From contig NC_053195.1 of the NCBI RefSeq assembly GCF_905163445.1, positions 3,152,501 through 3,216,500 on the forward strand: a stretch of 64,000 bases of DNA. Direction: 5' to 3'. The translations under genes were made by a program, and so were the position numbers. Positions 1 through 10,330 of this stretch are shown here, piece after piece (positions within the stretch are counted from its first letter, which is position 1; each line of letters begins with the position of its first letter). The notes below the pieces were generated by a model that saw only the letters and a list, made by a program, of their open reading frames with translations, did no database searches and was not told where the DNA came from. This DNA comes from Pararge aegeria. Its lineage: Eukaryota > Arthropoda > Insecta > Lepidoptera > Nymphalidae.

Positions 1-23
1 CAAAAACCCTGTGCACGCCACCC
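1..23. mobile_element. MITE right end, cut by window edge
   Basis: The first bases carry CCCTGTGCACGCCAC, matching the right terminal inverted repeat of the CAGTGGCGTGCA-ended MITEs found complete at 25226-25430 and 63067-63268. The rest of the element would lie outside the window. Confidence 0.4.
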
Positions 24-71
24 TAAACTTTAAAATATTGATAATATGCTGTCACGGACTTTATTTTGAAA

Positions 72-325
72 CTAGTAAATGGGAAGAACTTTGTAATACA
101 TGATTTTATCGAAACTTTAACGCTTACGTAGCGCACGCAGCGAAAGCTCTCAAAAGAAAAAAAAAACTCACGATTTTGAAACATTCTTCATCGTTGCTAT
201 GCTGGTATTGGTCTTAGAACACTAAAATAATTTTTAAATCAGAAGAGTAGTTCTTGAGATCATCGCGTTCAAGTAAACAAACAAACAAACTCGTCAGCTT
301 TGTTTATTAGTATAAGATTACTCAT
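72..325 (-). mobile_element. Helitron-like non-autonomous element
   Basis: On the minus strand this starts near TACTAATAAACAAAGC, continues with a GTTTGTTTGTTTACTTG block and 'GATCTCAAGAACTACT', and runs into GAGCTTTCGCTGCGTGCGCT. The same blocks in the same order occur at 37865-38140 and, in part, at 11365-11696 and 32640-32825, two of which end in CTAG followed by T. An ACTAGT at 71-76 could be the 3' boundary. No coding capacity. Confidence 0.5.
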
Positions 326-861
326 TGAACTACTCTCAAAAGGAATTAATATAGATATTCAAATATTATTTTGCTGACCTTACCCAATCACGATTTCATT
401 CAGTAATCACACCAACCAATCATACGTTACGTCCTAAGATTTATAAACTTTAATATTGTAATATACATACATAGTAATATAATGTATTACACAATTTGTT
501 ACATCGACAATCGAGAATGAATGTTATATGAAACGATTATACTCAGACAAGTTAAGGTTCAAGTACATTAATTTTTCATACTATTTATTACTTAACTTCG
601 TAACTTACAAAATATACGAGTAATACATTGTAGCGTAGGCTCGAAACCTTAAAAGCCTAATGTTTAAACTGAGTGGTAAGAATTATCTTCGCTTAATTAA
701 AATTAAAAATCATTATTGTTTTTTTCCATTTCGCTACAAGGCTAATGTGGCTAAACATGGCTGGAGACATTATTCTCCCCGGGGTCGGGGTAAAAAAATA
801 TCTTCTCCCACAGCTTTATCAACTGGCGTACAAATGGAAGTAATTTGTAATTTTTTATTTG

Positions 862-1085
862 ACGGTCGAATGGCGCAGTGGGCAGAGACCCTGCTTGCTG
901 AGTCAAAGGCCGTGGGTTCGATTCCCACAACTGGTGAATGTTTGTGTGACGAACATGAATGTTTTTCAGTGTCTGGGTGTTTATATGTATATTATAAGTA
1001 TTTATGTATATACACAAGTTACGCTTACTTTGGGACTACATGGTGATGTGTGAATTGTCGTTGTATTATTTTTTTTTTTTTTGCT
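862..1085 (+). mobile_element. SINE-A copy
   Basis: tRNA-headed SINE. The head has an A-box-like TGGCGCAGTGGGCAG and a B box GGTTCGATTCC followed by CCACAACTGG. The body contains CAGTGTCTGGGTGTTTATA, then ACGCTTACTTTGGGACTA and a T-rich tail. It lacks the ATTCATAAAAATATTCATCA stretch seen in the copies at 49399 and 50830, so it carries an internal deletion. Other copies: 11113, 19100, 39583 (minus), 55848 (minus), 61144. Frames crossing it are not genes. Confidence 0.85.
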
Positions 1086-1199
1086 CCATAATATATTTAT
1101 ATCCAATCCAAATTTTTATATCCAAATAGGGGTAAAATTCAACTATTCAATGTTGCAATGCTTTGGTAGGTGGACCTAAAATAAATATTTACAACCGAT

Positions 1200-1285
1200 C
1201 ATCATCTTATCAAACCATTACCGGGCACGGGTCTTCTCGCACAACGACAAGGGCTTAGTCCGTAGTTCACAACGCGATTTAAAAC
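1200..1285 (-). mobile_element. SINE-B 3' fragment
   Basis: ATCATCATCTTATCAAACC, CGGGCACGGGTCTTCTC and TTAGTCCGTAGTTCAC form the reverse complement of the SINE-B 3' third. The head is missing. Confidence 0.65.
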
Positions 1286-1626
1286 CCGTTTATTGTTATT
1301 ACTGTTAATTAATAATGTGTCTATAGCCTATTCCTTGCAATTTCTTTGTTGTTCAGTACAAACTATTGATCTAAAGGGAGATATTTCAACCAATTAACAT
1401 TTTCGGTTTATTATTTGTTTGTCGAATCGTCTGTCGTGCTAGAACTATGACTCCATTCAAAGCAAAGTTCAATCATTGCTGGTGTTCATATAATAAATAA
1501 TTTAAGAATATCTATTTGGAGCGGTGTAGAAATAATATATTACTAGGTCACATACGTAAGTATTTATGAGTGATAAGATAAAACTGGTTGTATGAAGCGC
1601 TCGGTAAATTCGCCGGTGAAGACATC

Positions 1627-1700
1627 GGCGCCGTGGCTTAGTTGGTTAAAGCGCCTGTCTAGTAAACAGGAGATCGCGAGTTCGAATCTCGCCGGGGCCT
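1627..1700 (+). tRNA. tRNA-Thr (anticodon AGT)
   Basis: A 74-base cloverleaf can be drawn by eye. The acceptor strands are 1627-1633 and 1693-1699 with T at 1700 as discriminator. The A box is TGGCTTAGTTGG, the anticodon stem CCTGT/ACAGG encloses the loop CTAGTAA with AGT at 1661-1663 (read as IGU, decoding ACN threonine codons), and the T arm is GCGAG-TTCGAAT-CTCGC. CCA is not encoded, as expected for a eukaryotic gene. One oddity is a G-G opposition at acceptor pair 4 (1630 with 1696), where threonine tRNAs usually have G-T, T-G or a Watson-Crick pair. There is no intron. A T-run terminator follows. It is not part of a SINE body, since no SINE tail follows. The transcript would be made by RNA polymerase III from the internal A and B boxes. 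I judge it a likely functional nuclear tRNA gene. Confidence 0.93.
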
Positions 1701-1721
1701 ACAACGTGTGAGTTGTTCAAA

Positions 1722-1729
1722 TTTTTTTT
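1722..1729 (+). terminator. Pol III T-run terminator of tRNA-Thr
   Basis: Eight consecutive T residues begin 22 bases after the tRNA 3' end, with further T-runs at 1741-1749. This is the usual termination signal for RNA polymerase III. Confidence 0.75.
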
Positions 1730-2580
1730 ATTTTCTCTCTTTTTTTTTTAGTTATATTATTCACTTTTCGGAGTTATACTTGTATTTTTTTAATTTGCAT
1801 TTTGTAGTTACAGTTTAGAAATAATTGACTTGGATTTCGATGTTTGCATCCAGGAATCGAACTTTTTATTTGGGGGAAAAAATGTTGCCCGCGAGATTTT
1901 TAAAAAACCGAAATAAATACCATCGTATCTAATAATATTAAAGGAAACAGGTGGGTGGGTACATGATATACTATATTAGCTTATTCCATACTTAATATTG
2001 GTGATATTTTTAAAATTTGGATGAGTAGTTTCGGGGATTACCGCCTGCATCCAATCTTACAAATATTACCTTTTTATAACATTAGTGTGGATGTTTTATC
2101 TTTTATTTTTACCACGCCCGCAAACCGTACCATAAACCTACGTATTACTCTTAGTTGACTAGTTATTTTATCTGTCTTCATACAACGATGAATATCATAG
2201 AATCTAGAATACATTTATCGCATCGCGTATGAAACAACATAGGAGCGACGGAATGTGTAAATTTATTGTCCGTGTTTTTATATTTAAAAAAAACTTGATA
2301 AGTTTTATCATACTTATCTGTGGAACAGACCAATTATGAGGCCGTCCAAATCTTTTCGCAAGACGAAGCGTAAAAATTAAAACTTATTTTACAAACAAAT
2401 CCACCCTTGGTAAAGGCTGTGTTTGAAAACAATAAACGGACTTCTTAACCGCTAATGAGAAAAGTTCCTTCCTGTGTGGTTTTTAGGGTCCCGTAGTAAA
2501 AACACATTGTAAACAGTGAGTACATTGTAAATTTTGTGATAGAATATTAAAGATTATTGTATGAGGTCTAAAAGAAAACT
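1730..2580. other. No recognisable feature
   Basis: AT-rich sequence with stops in all frames. I find no RNA gene, no long inverted repeat and no match to the repeat families of this window. Confidence 0.5.
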
Positions 2581-2589
2581 TAAACTCAC

Positions 2590-2765
2590 AATATCAACAA
2601 TATTTATTTTTATTTTATTCAATCTCTCTATTGGTACACCACTACACAGTTAGGAAAATAAAGGACGAAATGGAGAGAAACACAAAGACTGGAGAATGCA
2701 AAAGCGATCGCTTCGAAGCGATCTCTGCCATGCAACCTTAGGATTAAGACAACAAGAGCGATAAC
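2590..2765 (-). mobile_element. LINE 3' tail fragment (GTACACC family)
   Basis: Contains GGTACACCACTACACAGTTAGGAAAATAAA and then GCGATCGCTTCGAAGCGATC and CATGCAACCTTAGGA, in the order seen at 13145-13290 and, in part, at 5405-5525 and 51345-51500. On the minus strand this is the end of a non-LTR element. No coding part remains. Confidence 0.55.
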
Positions 2766-3280
2766 AAATAGGTGGTGTAAAATTATTATAAACCTACATT
2801 CAAATAACTACAAACGAATACATAAACAAAAAATTACAATAGCGATAGGTATTCAAATTCCTCTTAAAATAATTATACACAGCACGTTAAGCCGCCGGTT
2901 CCAGATATATAATCACAACTGTAAATGATAACAACTCTACTAGGGCTGTATAATAGCCAAAGAGTTAAAGCTATACGAAAGCACTGTTGCCATTTAGAGC
3001 GTCAAACAACGAGAAAGAGGCTGATAATAAGAGTTAAAACTATATTACAGCTATGTAGCCGTTGAAACTATAACGCCCTTTTATAGAATTCTTACAACGT
3101 TAATTTGCAGGACCTTAGGAGACCTCTCATAGTAGATATTGTATATAGATTTTTGGTTTTAATATTTTAGTCTTACCAATTTTGTACATACGAAGTGTCA
3201 ATCTGGGGATAAAATGTAAACAAGGGTACCCGTCAGACCCCAGCAAAAGTGCAGAAAACTGTACCAAAAAGTTAAGTTAA

Positions 3281-3571
3281 AATTGGATAGAAGCAGGCGT
3301 TACTTTGCGGAAATCCATAATATATTATGAAAGTTAAGCTTAACTTGCTATACTCCGCGAACAGCAGGAGAATCTGTATGGTACTTAACAATTATTCATT
3401 GTAAAGTCAACATCTCCTGGGGATGCTCCGGTTTCGGAGCGAAACGTGCGTAGAGGGTACATTGCCAAGGATCTGTTTGGTGTGGAGTATACGGATTGAA
3501 GTAATTATAAATAACACCATACAGATTCTCCTGCTGTTCGCGGAATATAGCAAGTTAAGTTTAATTTTCAT
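3281..3571 (+). mobile_element. PAL palindromic element with hammerhead-like centre
   Basis: Starts with TTGGATAGAAGCAGGCG (single-sided extension of about 45 bases). Next comes an arm containing AAGCTTAACTTGCTATACTC and CAGCAGGAGAATCTGTATGG. The centre holds the hammerhead-like block, and the element closes with the inverted arm CCATACAGATTCTCCTGCTG ... AAGTTTAATTTTCAT. The left arm is shortened relative to the right one. The 12-base AAGTTAAGTTAA lies immediately on both sides (3269-3280 and 3572-3583) and is a candidate target duplication; its low complexity makes this less certain than at 29926-30212. No ORF. Best guess is a non-autonomous Penelope-like element; a MITE is the alternative. 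Confidence 0.7.
3413..3456 (+). ncRNA. Degenerate hammerhead ribozyme motif
   Basis: Core region CTGGGGA (3417-3423), stem II GCTCCG/CGGAGC (3425-3430 with 3435-3440, loop GTTT), GAAAC at 3441-3445, short stem III ACG-TG-CGT, cleavage context TA then GAG. The catalytic CUGA is changed to CUGG (A6 to G at 3420), which should impair or abolish cleavage. Compare the intact version at 54934-54977. Confidence 0.6.
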
Positions 3572-3599
3572 AAGTTAAGTTAATCTAACATGCAACAGT

Positions 3600-4495
3600 T
3601 TATCTATTTGGTTGCGACGTACACTATTCATATTACCATAAAATAAATCAATGTCAGGATAATTATAAACAGAATTAACAACGCGAGAAGCACGGATTTT
3701 TGATTTATTTACAAAAGTTCTTAAAAATATACATTAAAATTTACATTAAATAAAGAAATAAGTTCAGCCTCTAATAAAATCTACATGTATGTACCTACCT
3801 GCTACAGTTTACAGCAAGCTTAATTTTTTTTTTATTAATTTAATTTAATTTATTTTTGTAATTTCACGGAACCCCTAAAATGGTAAGACCGATTCGTTAG
3901 TTTTTATTTTAATTTAAAAGATGATTATGTTAATTTGACGTTTACCGCTCGGCCGGGCTCGGATGTGTTTTACCTGCCGACTTACTTAACTGCAGGTGTA
4001 GTAGTGAACTTAACCCAGTGGGCCGGACTTACTATCTATTTAGATTTCCTATACAGATTAACTGTATGCTTATTAAACATTCTGTTTAATATAATATCGT
4101 CCGCCGCTATTGTTCATGTACCTTTACATTTTGAATAATTTATATTCTTTTAATTTTGAGGGTTATTTGGTCTAGTGGAGACAGTTCGTTTCAATCGAGA
4201 GCGCTTGATGAAACGTTTATCGAAATCGAGTGTACTATTTAATATAGTCGCGAGGTTTCGAAGCAAATTGTTGGGTTACGATGTGTGATCCACTGGGCTG
4301 CAAGTGACAGTTCTGCTAGTGAAACTTTGACACTTGGTGTACCATAAAATTAAATCGTCACTTAATACAAATTAATATTAAAATGTGCTCGTTGAAACGT
4401 TGTTCGATATAGAATGTACTGCATAATATAGACACGAAGTTTGAGAGTTTGTTTTTTTCTGTACTATGTGCAGGTCGACTTTAAAATTTAAAATG
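3600..4495. other. No recognisable feature
   Basis: AT-rich. There is an open frame at 3935-4138, with a GC-richer start (CGCTCGGCCGGGCTCGG), but its product has no recognisable domain and no homologous copy in the window. I do not call it a gene. Confidence 0.4.
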
Positions 4496-4498
4496 ATG

Positions 4499-4613
4499 TT
4501 GGAAAAGAGCAATCTGCTGAGTTTCTTGCCGGCTCTTCTCATTGGAATCTGCCTTCCGAAACGATGGTAGAGTCACTACAAACAGACTGACTTGACGTTT
4601 CAAAAGTGTTTAT
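4499..4613 (+). mobile_element. LINE-J 3'UTR fragment
   Basis: GGAAAAGAGCAATCTGCTGA, CTTGCCGGCTCTTCTC, AATCTGCCTTCCGAAACGA, then GACTTGACGTTTCAAAAGTG. This is the conserved 3' untranslated region seen intact after the coding end at 27302-27490. It is heavily 5'-truncated. Confidence 0.75.
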
Positions 4614-4714
4614 TAATTAGGCGTTATTAGTGAATTTTTTATATATTTTTAGTAAGTACCGTGTACGTGTACGTTATGTAAAGTAAATAAATAGGTAATA
4701 ATAAATAAATCACA

Positions 4715-4800
4715 CCCTGCTGATCGGAACACAACAATGCTTCTTAGCGGCAAATAAGCACATACTTCCGCGGACGAGCTCCGTCACAGAAATCTCTACT
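4715..4800 (-). repeat. Family K repeat fragment
   Basis: GATCGGAACACAACAATGCT, TCTTAGCGGCA and CGGACGAGCTCCGTCACA match the reverse complement of family K copies at 25041-25217 and 59405-59620. Unknown retroelement class. Confidence 0.55.
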
Positions 4801-4856
4801 ACTACTGAAAACTACTAATTATATTGTATGTCTTAAAGTTTGTATCTTAAAATACA

Positions 4857-5062
4857 ACTAGCTGTTGCCCGCGTTCTTTGTCCGCGTTTATTATAGTTTT
4901 TGCGCAAATCTCTTGGGAATAGTTTTTTTTTACGGGATAAAAAGTAGCCTGGTACTCTCCGTCTTTTCAACTAACTTTATGCCAAAAATCAAGCTGATTG
5001 GTTGCTTAGTTAAAGCGTTAAGTAAAGACAAACAAACTTACGCATTTAAAATATAAGTAACG
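4857..5062 (-). mobile_element. Helitron-like 3' end
   Basis: On the plus strand the tip reads ACTAGCTGTTGCCCGCG, the reverse complement of the Helitron-type 3' end CGCGGGCAACAGCTAG-T. It continues with GGGATAAAAAGTAGCCTGGT and a TGATTGGTTGCTTAGTTAAA block, which recurs at 42960-43020. An open frame across it is accidental. Confidence 0.6.
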
Positions 5063-5404
5063 ATTAAAATTAAAAAAACTATACTAAATGTAGTGCCATT
5101 TTAGTAACGTTTTCTGTGAATTGATACCACAATTTTTTACCTGTCAATTTATTTTATTTGAGAGATAGGTGTAAAACCAAATTGACGCGGAATACTAGCT
5201 GATTGTACGTACAAGTGGCTTTGATGTTTAAATAAATTACATTTGGTTTGGGTATTCTATACGCGCTGTTAACTATAAACATGATTGGAAAATTTAAAAA
5301 AAACATCCAATAAAGCTTCTAAATTTTTGCTATTTTCGTTAGCATCAATCGCAAATGGTTACAAATTTATGTAAAGCCGTTTCAATATAATAATCCACTT
5401 TATT

Positions 5405-5525
5405 GAATGAATTAATGAATACACTTTTATTGTACACCCCATAAACAAATAGAAAAATTTGGCGGCCTTATCGCTACATAGCGATCTCTTCCAGGCAAAG
5501 GCTAACGCCAAGAAGAGAGGTAGGT
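5405..5525 (-). mobile_element. LINE 3' tail (GTACACC family)
   Basis: Reads AATACACTTTTATTGTACACC, then CCTTATCGCTACATAGCGATCTC, CTTCCAGGCA. On the minus strand this is a LINE 3' end terminating in GTACAATAAAAGTGTATTCATT-type repeats. Same family as 51345-51500. Confidence 0.6.
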
Positions 5526-5526
5526 G

Positions 5527-5529
<3 letters not shown>

Positions 5530-5561
<32 letters not shown>
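5530..5561. repeat. (AT)n microsatellite
   Basis: Uninterrupted AT dinucleotides directly downstream of the LINE tail. Confidence 0.95.
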
Positions 5562-5566
<5 letters not shown>

Positions 5567-5579
5567 GTATACCTACTCA

Positions 5580-5640
5580 ACTATGTAATTGGTTAGCCCG
5601 CTACCATCTTAGACTGACCACCAGAGTCAAGAGATAACTA
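5580..5640 (+). mobile_element. SINE-C tail fragment
   Basis: GGTTAGCCCGCTACCATCTT, AGACTGACCACCAGAGTCAAGAG is a shortened form of the SINE-C 3' end. Confidence 0.55.
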
Positions 5641-5649
5641 GTAATGGAT

Positions 5650-6260
5650 TTTAAAAAAAATGTAGGTTTAGACCTACAATCCTTTTCCCGTAATAAAATA
5701 ATTGAGAAGGAAATATATTCTGAATTGATTAATTAGCAGTATAATAAGATATTATTAATTATTTCTTTTGGGTATACAAAAAGCCAATAAAGTCAAAATA
5801 TGGAAAGTTGAAACTTTGCATCGATCTGATGCGATACAGCGCAAAAAGTAGTCTTATCAAGGCATATCACTTGTGAATAAACAAAGAGCGAGTTTCCATT
5901 CAACAAAAACGGTTATATTTATTTTATGATATTCACGTGAACTTTAGTAACTCAATCTCTTTCAGATTTCTTACTTTGCAAACTTCAAACAAGAAAAGTT
6001 GGTACACATTATTTATAACTATTTCAAATTGAAACCATAATGTAAAGAAACCATCTAGTTATTGAAATAAGAAGTTGTGACAAACGACTGAAAAGTAGCG
6101 CTTTTTTTGCATTTATCAAATGATTTAAATACCACACTCTGTTCGTTTTATACTCTCACCCTATTTGCAAAAGTTAATAATAAGGCTTAGCACCTGATTA
6201 AATTAAGCATTTATGTGATACATATGTATTATTAACTAGAGAATAAAGTAAATTATACGT
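5650..6260. other. No recognisable feature
   Basis: AT-rich with no ORF, hairpin or repeat-family match that I can support. Confidence 0.45.
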
Positions 6261-6269
6261 AAGTAGTAG

Positions 6270-6480
6270 AGTTTTAGTTGTTAGACATTTTCTAGTTTTT
6301 GAAGTTATACTGCTTTTGGCGCGTTAGGGAAAAATTGTGAGAGTAAATTTTTAAGAATGGGCCCGCACACTGTCTCTAATAACCCTGAAATTAGCTACAA
6401 GGTTTGACAGTGTAAACTTTCAATTATGGGTGTCAAATGAAAGGGCTTGACTAGTAGAATAATGTTAATTTTATTATTGA
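6270..6480 (+). repeat. Family H repeat copy
   Basis: TTTTTGAAGTTATACTGCTTTTGGCGCGTTAGGGAAAAATTGTGAGAG, then GCCCGCACAC, AAGGTTTGACAGTGTAAACTTT, then GGGTGTCAAATGAAAGGGCTTGACTAGTAGAATAAT. The first half matches 21205-21480 (same strand) and 18432-18830 (opposite strand). The second half matches 16249-16430. Unclassified, possibly a Helitron-related non-autonomous element. Confidence 0.6.
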
Positions 6481-6489
6481 TTAATACAT

Positions 6490-7245
6490 ATCCTGCCTTG
6501 ACAGCGGCATCTCTTGCAATGGACAAACGCCCAATACAGGAATGCAATGACACATAGTTAATTTAATCAGTCAAAGTCGATTTGTCCGGTTAAGTGTACA
6601 GTTATATGACGGTGGAAAGTAAACAAACCGGTGGCCAAGTAAAGGCGAGCCCACTGCCTATGGTTTATTTAATTTTTTTCGTTCTGTTGACGTAGATTGT
6701 TGAGTGAATGTGAGACCTTAGTTATATTCACTAACTCAAGGTGCGCTTTTTCTGTTTCGGATGGATAATCGCCTGTGATATTAACACAGTCCAGGAAGAT
6801 GTTGGCGACGGCTGCGAATTCTACGAATTGGCGGTACGCACTTGGCATTTAACGTCCTTCCGTTCGCAGAACGCCTTAAACGTTCTGGACCCTTAGTATA
6901 ATCTCTGCAGCTCGCAAACGAAAGGTTGCTTTTGCGTAAGGAAATCAATTAAAGTTATAGCAAAATTGACCTAATGTCACTTGTCCTAAAGTCACAAATT
7001 CTGTTAAATTAAATATTACCTACAACAATAATCTATTATTCCTAGGTAAAAATATAGATGAAGCAATCAAAATATACAGCCTTTTATGCCGCATATTTTG
7101 ACGCTCGCAAGAGAATCAAGCGATACAGCAGAGCAGAGCAAGTTGACTTAATGTTGTCTTAGAATATAGCACGCTAACCTGCTACATGTATGACAGTTAT
7201 ATTTAATCCATATCCCTTATCGCTTTTTACACAACATCGTACCGA
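6490..7245. other. No recognisable feature
   Basis: Mixed AT-rich sequence with small GC-richer patches (about 6770-6900). No ORF or family match. Confidence 0.4.
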
Positions 7246-7249
7246 AACG

Positions 7250-7320
7250 CTTAATCACATGGCGAGACGTCTTTGCCGTTAGGGTGGTAACTAGCCACGG
7301 CCAAAGCCTCCACACATCCC
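7250..7320 (-). mobile_element. SINE-C middle fragment
   Basis: GGCGAGACGTCTTTGCCGTT, AACTAGCCACGGCCAAAGCC is the reverse complement of the GGCTTTGGCCGTGGCTAGTT and ACAAAGACGTGCCGC part of SINE-C. Confidence 0.6.
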
Positions 7321-7459
7321 CTTACAATGATGTAAACATATATGTATGAACGCTTCATAAGTGCCTGTGATAGGCCGACACTTTGCAAAACAAAAAAAAG
7401 AAAGAAAGAAAGATGAATTTGAATTACACTCTGGGGCACGAGGGTGAACTCCAAAAAAT

Positions 7460-8080
7460 TCATAACTTGGGTTTGGTACTGAGAATATTTAACTCAAAGA
7501 CAAATATTTCTTTATAAAAATAAGCACGTAGATGACATTAGATGCAAACATCAAAAGTGACATGTATGTCATAAAAAATATATATGTTGTAGTGAGCGAA
7601 CATATTAACCCAATACGGCAATACCAAAGAATTCTTCTCTAACTCGTGATCACTAGACCAAGAAGCCTAATAGGCTAAAGCACAAAAAACTACTAAAAAT
7701 AGATCATCTTACACATACCACACATATAAAAACATACCATACTTTCCCGCCAAATACCTTTAACAATACCAACGAGTTCCCAAATTTATTACGCCTTCCA
7801 AAAATATGTAATTCCAGTGAACCTGACAAATAAACGGTGTTTATCCGCCGTAACCGGTAACCACCAATAAAGCCACAGGTTATACCTTATATGAGTAAAA
7901 TGTCAGTTAAATATCTCCTCAAGATATGAGGAACCTACACCGTGACGATAGCTCCCTTTACGGGCTAGGGTTGCCATGGTTTAATATATTGTCGGGATTT
8001 TCCTTCAACATTATGAGCTTCGTCGTGTTCATATCATATTATGCTAAAATTTAAAAAAAAACAATATTCCGTTATTTTAA
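7460..8080. other. No recognisable feature
   Basis: AT-rich. I see nothing but short homopolymers. Confidence 0.4.
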
Positions 8081-8084
8081 GTAG

Positions 8085-8440
8085 GCCTTCTTTATAATCA
8101 CTTTTGAATCGTCAAGTATGTATGTTTGTAGTTACTCTATCACCGGTTCGGAAAGCAGATTCTACCGAGAAGAGCCGGCAACGAACTCAGTAGTTGCTCT
8201 TTTCCAACGACAATATTTACAATCATAATTGTGTCTTGCGGGAGATGAGAGCGAGGCTGGTTGCTTCCAATCTACCTTGTTATTAAGGAATTAATCAAAT
8301 GTATAAACATTTTTTAAATGTCTGTATTGGTAGGACAAGAATTAACTTAGGAATCATTTTGTAAAAGCGTATACTCAATCCCACAAAGGAATTCTGCGCC
8401 TTTCGCAGACGATATGCAGATATCACTAATGTATGTCCGT
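8085..8440 (-). mobile_element. LINE-J 3' end, decayed
   Basis: Read on the minus strand it gives a degenerate version of the coding end described at 27035-27301 (CATATCGTCTGCGAAAGGCG, ATACGCTTTTACAAAATGAT, CCTACCAATACAGACATT). It then gives the LINE-J 3'UTR with GGAAAAGAGCAACTACTGAG and CTTGACGATTCAAAAGTG. A deletion replaces the VKTHLLQRGYYTI part, so the frame is broken. Confidence 0.8.
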
Positions 8441-8699
8441 TTCTGGTCAGTCGATTGCTCGTTCACTGATATTCTCTTGTATTTATCAATCCAATCCAAA
8501 ATGTAAAGATGACAGATTGATTTGTGTTGTCCTATACTACGTATGTATGTACTTGAAAATAAATAGAGGACTTTTAAATTGAATGTGAAATTTGCATATT
8601 TTGGATTAGGTTAATTACTTTAACTATTGCCATTTGTATCGGGCTTTTAATATATTCAAATTTATTGGAAATGATATTAAGAAATCGCCCCTTTCCAAA

Positions 8700-8860
8700 C
8701 TCTGGTCTGATGACAATGAAAATGACTTATCAGCAATACCTAACAAGTAGCACAAGACTTTGGTATTTGGAACTTCCTGTAATAAACCCTTGTCGAACAG
8801 TAGACGTCCATTGGTTGACGTGATGATGATTATGATGATGATGATGACGAATACTTATAA
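8700..8860 (+). mobile_element. RTE-like LINE 3' end
   Basis: Contains GACTTTGGTATTTGGAACTT, CTGTAATAAACCCTTGTCGA, ACAGTAGACGTCCATTGGTTGACG and a GATGATGATTATGATGATG tail. The translated order A-(D/Q)-x-G-I-W-N ... Q-x-T-S-I-G-stop is the decayed RTE-type C-terminus seen better at 43490-43665. Confidence 0.65.
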
Positions 8861-9081
8861 TTTCCCAGGATATAGACATGCGATGTTCAATCAACTCGAC
8901 TAAGACTACGGCTCTTAGCAAAACACTCTTCACCTTCTGCTGAATGCCTAAGTTTTAACAAAAAGTATAAAGTTGGTCGGACAACCTTCATATATTTCAC
9001 GCGACTTACGCCGCGATGCAGCTTGCTAATATGTCTATGTTTCTCATTAAATCTGAATCTCAGACACAAATTTTTCTTCAT

Positions 9082-9241
9082 ATGTTGCAAGTGACGTGCA
9101 CTTAATACATGTACGAAAGCACTGCCTATCATAAAATTGATATATAACTCGTATAGGATGAGAATTTTTGACGTTTTATGAAATTTTCCCGCTGTATGCA
9201 TAACCTGGTAAGTAACCCAGTGCACGCCGCCCAATGTTGCA
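9082..9241. mobile_element. MITE with 8-bp target duplication
   Basis: Element 9090-9233, ends AGTGACGTGCAC and GTGCACGCCGCC (imperfect terminal inverted repeats of the CAGTGGCGTGCA type). It is flanked by ATGTTGCA at 9082-9089 and 9234-9241. The internal GTACGAAAGCACTGCCTA matches the family copies at 29038-29191 and 55600-55737. An 8-bp duplication and CAGTG ends suggest the hAT superfamily. No transposase. Confidence 0.75.
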
Positions 9242-9639
9242 GCCCAATCTAGAATTACTATTGAAAATGCCCTCTCAGCTTAAAAGTACAAAAATTATAG
9301 CTGGCGGAGAAAACGGAAACCAAGGGCGTATGGAAACGAGAAGGCAAGGCTTCGTACCTAGCCAAAGAATAGCGGTCCCGGTATCTATGGGTGTAGTTTC
9401 TTAAGATGCCCCGCGGTCCAATTGTATAAAGGTGAGGTGGAACAAATTTTAATAGTGCCAATACCATACCACGAGTACCACAGGCAACTTTGCGACGTTG
9501 TTTCAATATTTGGAGTCTCGGAACGAGTACCGCCTTGTCGAGCCCAATGCGTTGAGCGAGAATTATTTACTTGTAGAGGTGTTGTTATCGTTTTGAACTA
9601 GGATAGAAAACAATCGAGTAAGAAATAAAATAAGTTTAA

Positions 9640-9850
9640 TAACCACTAGCAGTAAGGCTTCCCTCCGCGTAGACCGAGTTCGATCCCCGGCACGCACTTA
9701 CTTGCGGAGTTATGTGCGTTTTTAATTTTATCAATTTATATATCACTTGCTTTAACGGTGAAGGAAAACATCGTGAGGAATCCTGCTTGCCCAAGAGTTC
9801 TCCATAGTTCTCAACGACTTATGAAGTCTACCAATCCGCACGTGTAATAA
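9640..9850 (+). mobile_element. SINE-B, 3'-truncated
   Basis: B box GAGTTCGATCCCCGGCACGC, the spacer TATATCACTTGCTTTAACGG, GTGAAGGAAAACATCGTGAG and TCTACCAATCCGCACG. The 3' third with the GAT tail is missing. Confidence 0.8.
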
Positions 9851-9859
9851 TTTTTCTAC

Positions 9860-10325
9860 GATCTGGTCTGGTGTATTTCAAGAATTTTAAAATGATATTT
9901 TAATTCTGAAAGTATTCATTAAAAACTTTAAAATTAGTTTATAATAATTTATTATAAATTAGAAATTTAGAAAAGACTCCGACCACCACGTCTGAGGAAC
10001 GCAAAATTTAACAAAAAATACCAAAACTATTCAGGACAGTCAATGAAACTCCAAAGCTATGGTTCCTACAAACTGATCTAAAAGAAGGTGACGTGAGAAC
10101 CGCCCAATTATGGGGGCATGCCCTAATTTAATAAGGAACGTGTTACATCGACTGTTTTTGACTTGAAGACGTCACTTATCAGGAAGGCATTAATTATCTT
10201 AATATTCATGAATGTGCGTATTATCTGTTGTCATTATTTAGACGTTTTATCATAATAATATAACGTATTCGGGAATACGTTAAATAGTCGACATTTTGAA
10301 TATTAACACCGTAATTTCCATAAAG
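9860..10325. other. No recognisable feature
   Basis: AT-rich with an inverted TTAGTTTATAATAATTTATTATAAATT patch around 9930-9960. No gene. Confidence 0.4.
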
Positions 10326-10330
10326 CCTGT

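Noticed and set aside
864..935. SINE heads as tRNA genes
   Set aside because: A and B boxes are present, but the anticodon arm and acceptor stem do not pair properly, and SINE bodies follow. The same applies to the SINE-B, SINE-C and SINE-D heads.
660..1053. Three overlapping frames around SINE-A
   Set aside because: They exist on both strands only because the SINE has few stops in those frames. The SINE identity explains the sequence.
3281..3571. PAL elements as simple MITEs
   Set aside because: A clear 14-bp duplication at 29926-30212, the one-sided extension and the ribozyme-like centre argue against a cut-and-paste element, although it is not fully excluded.
3935..4138. 67-codon frame with membrane-like residues
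   Set aside because: Hydrophobic content comes from T-rich codons. No start context, homologue or neighbouring exon.
5530..5561. (AT)n as a replication or promoter signal
   Set aside because: A plain microsatellite next to a LINE tail explains it.
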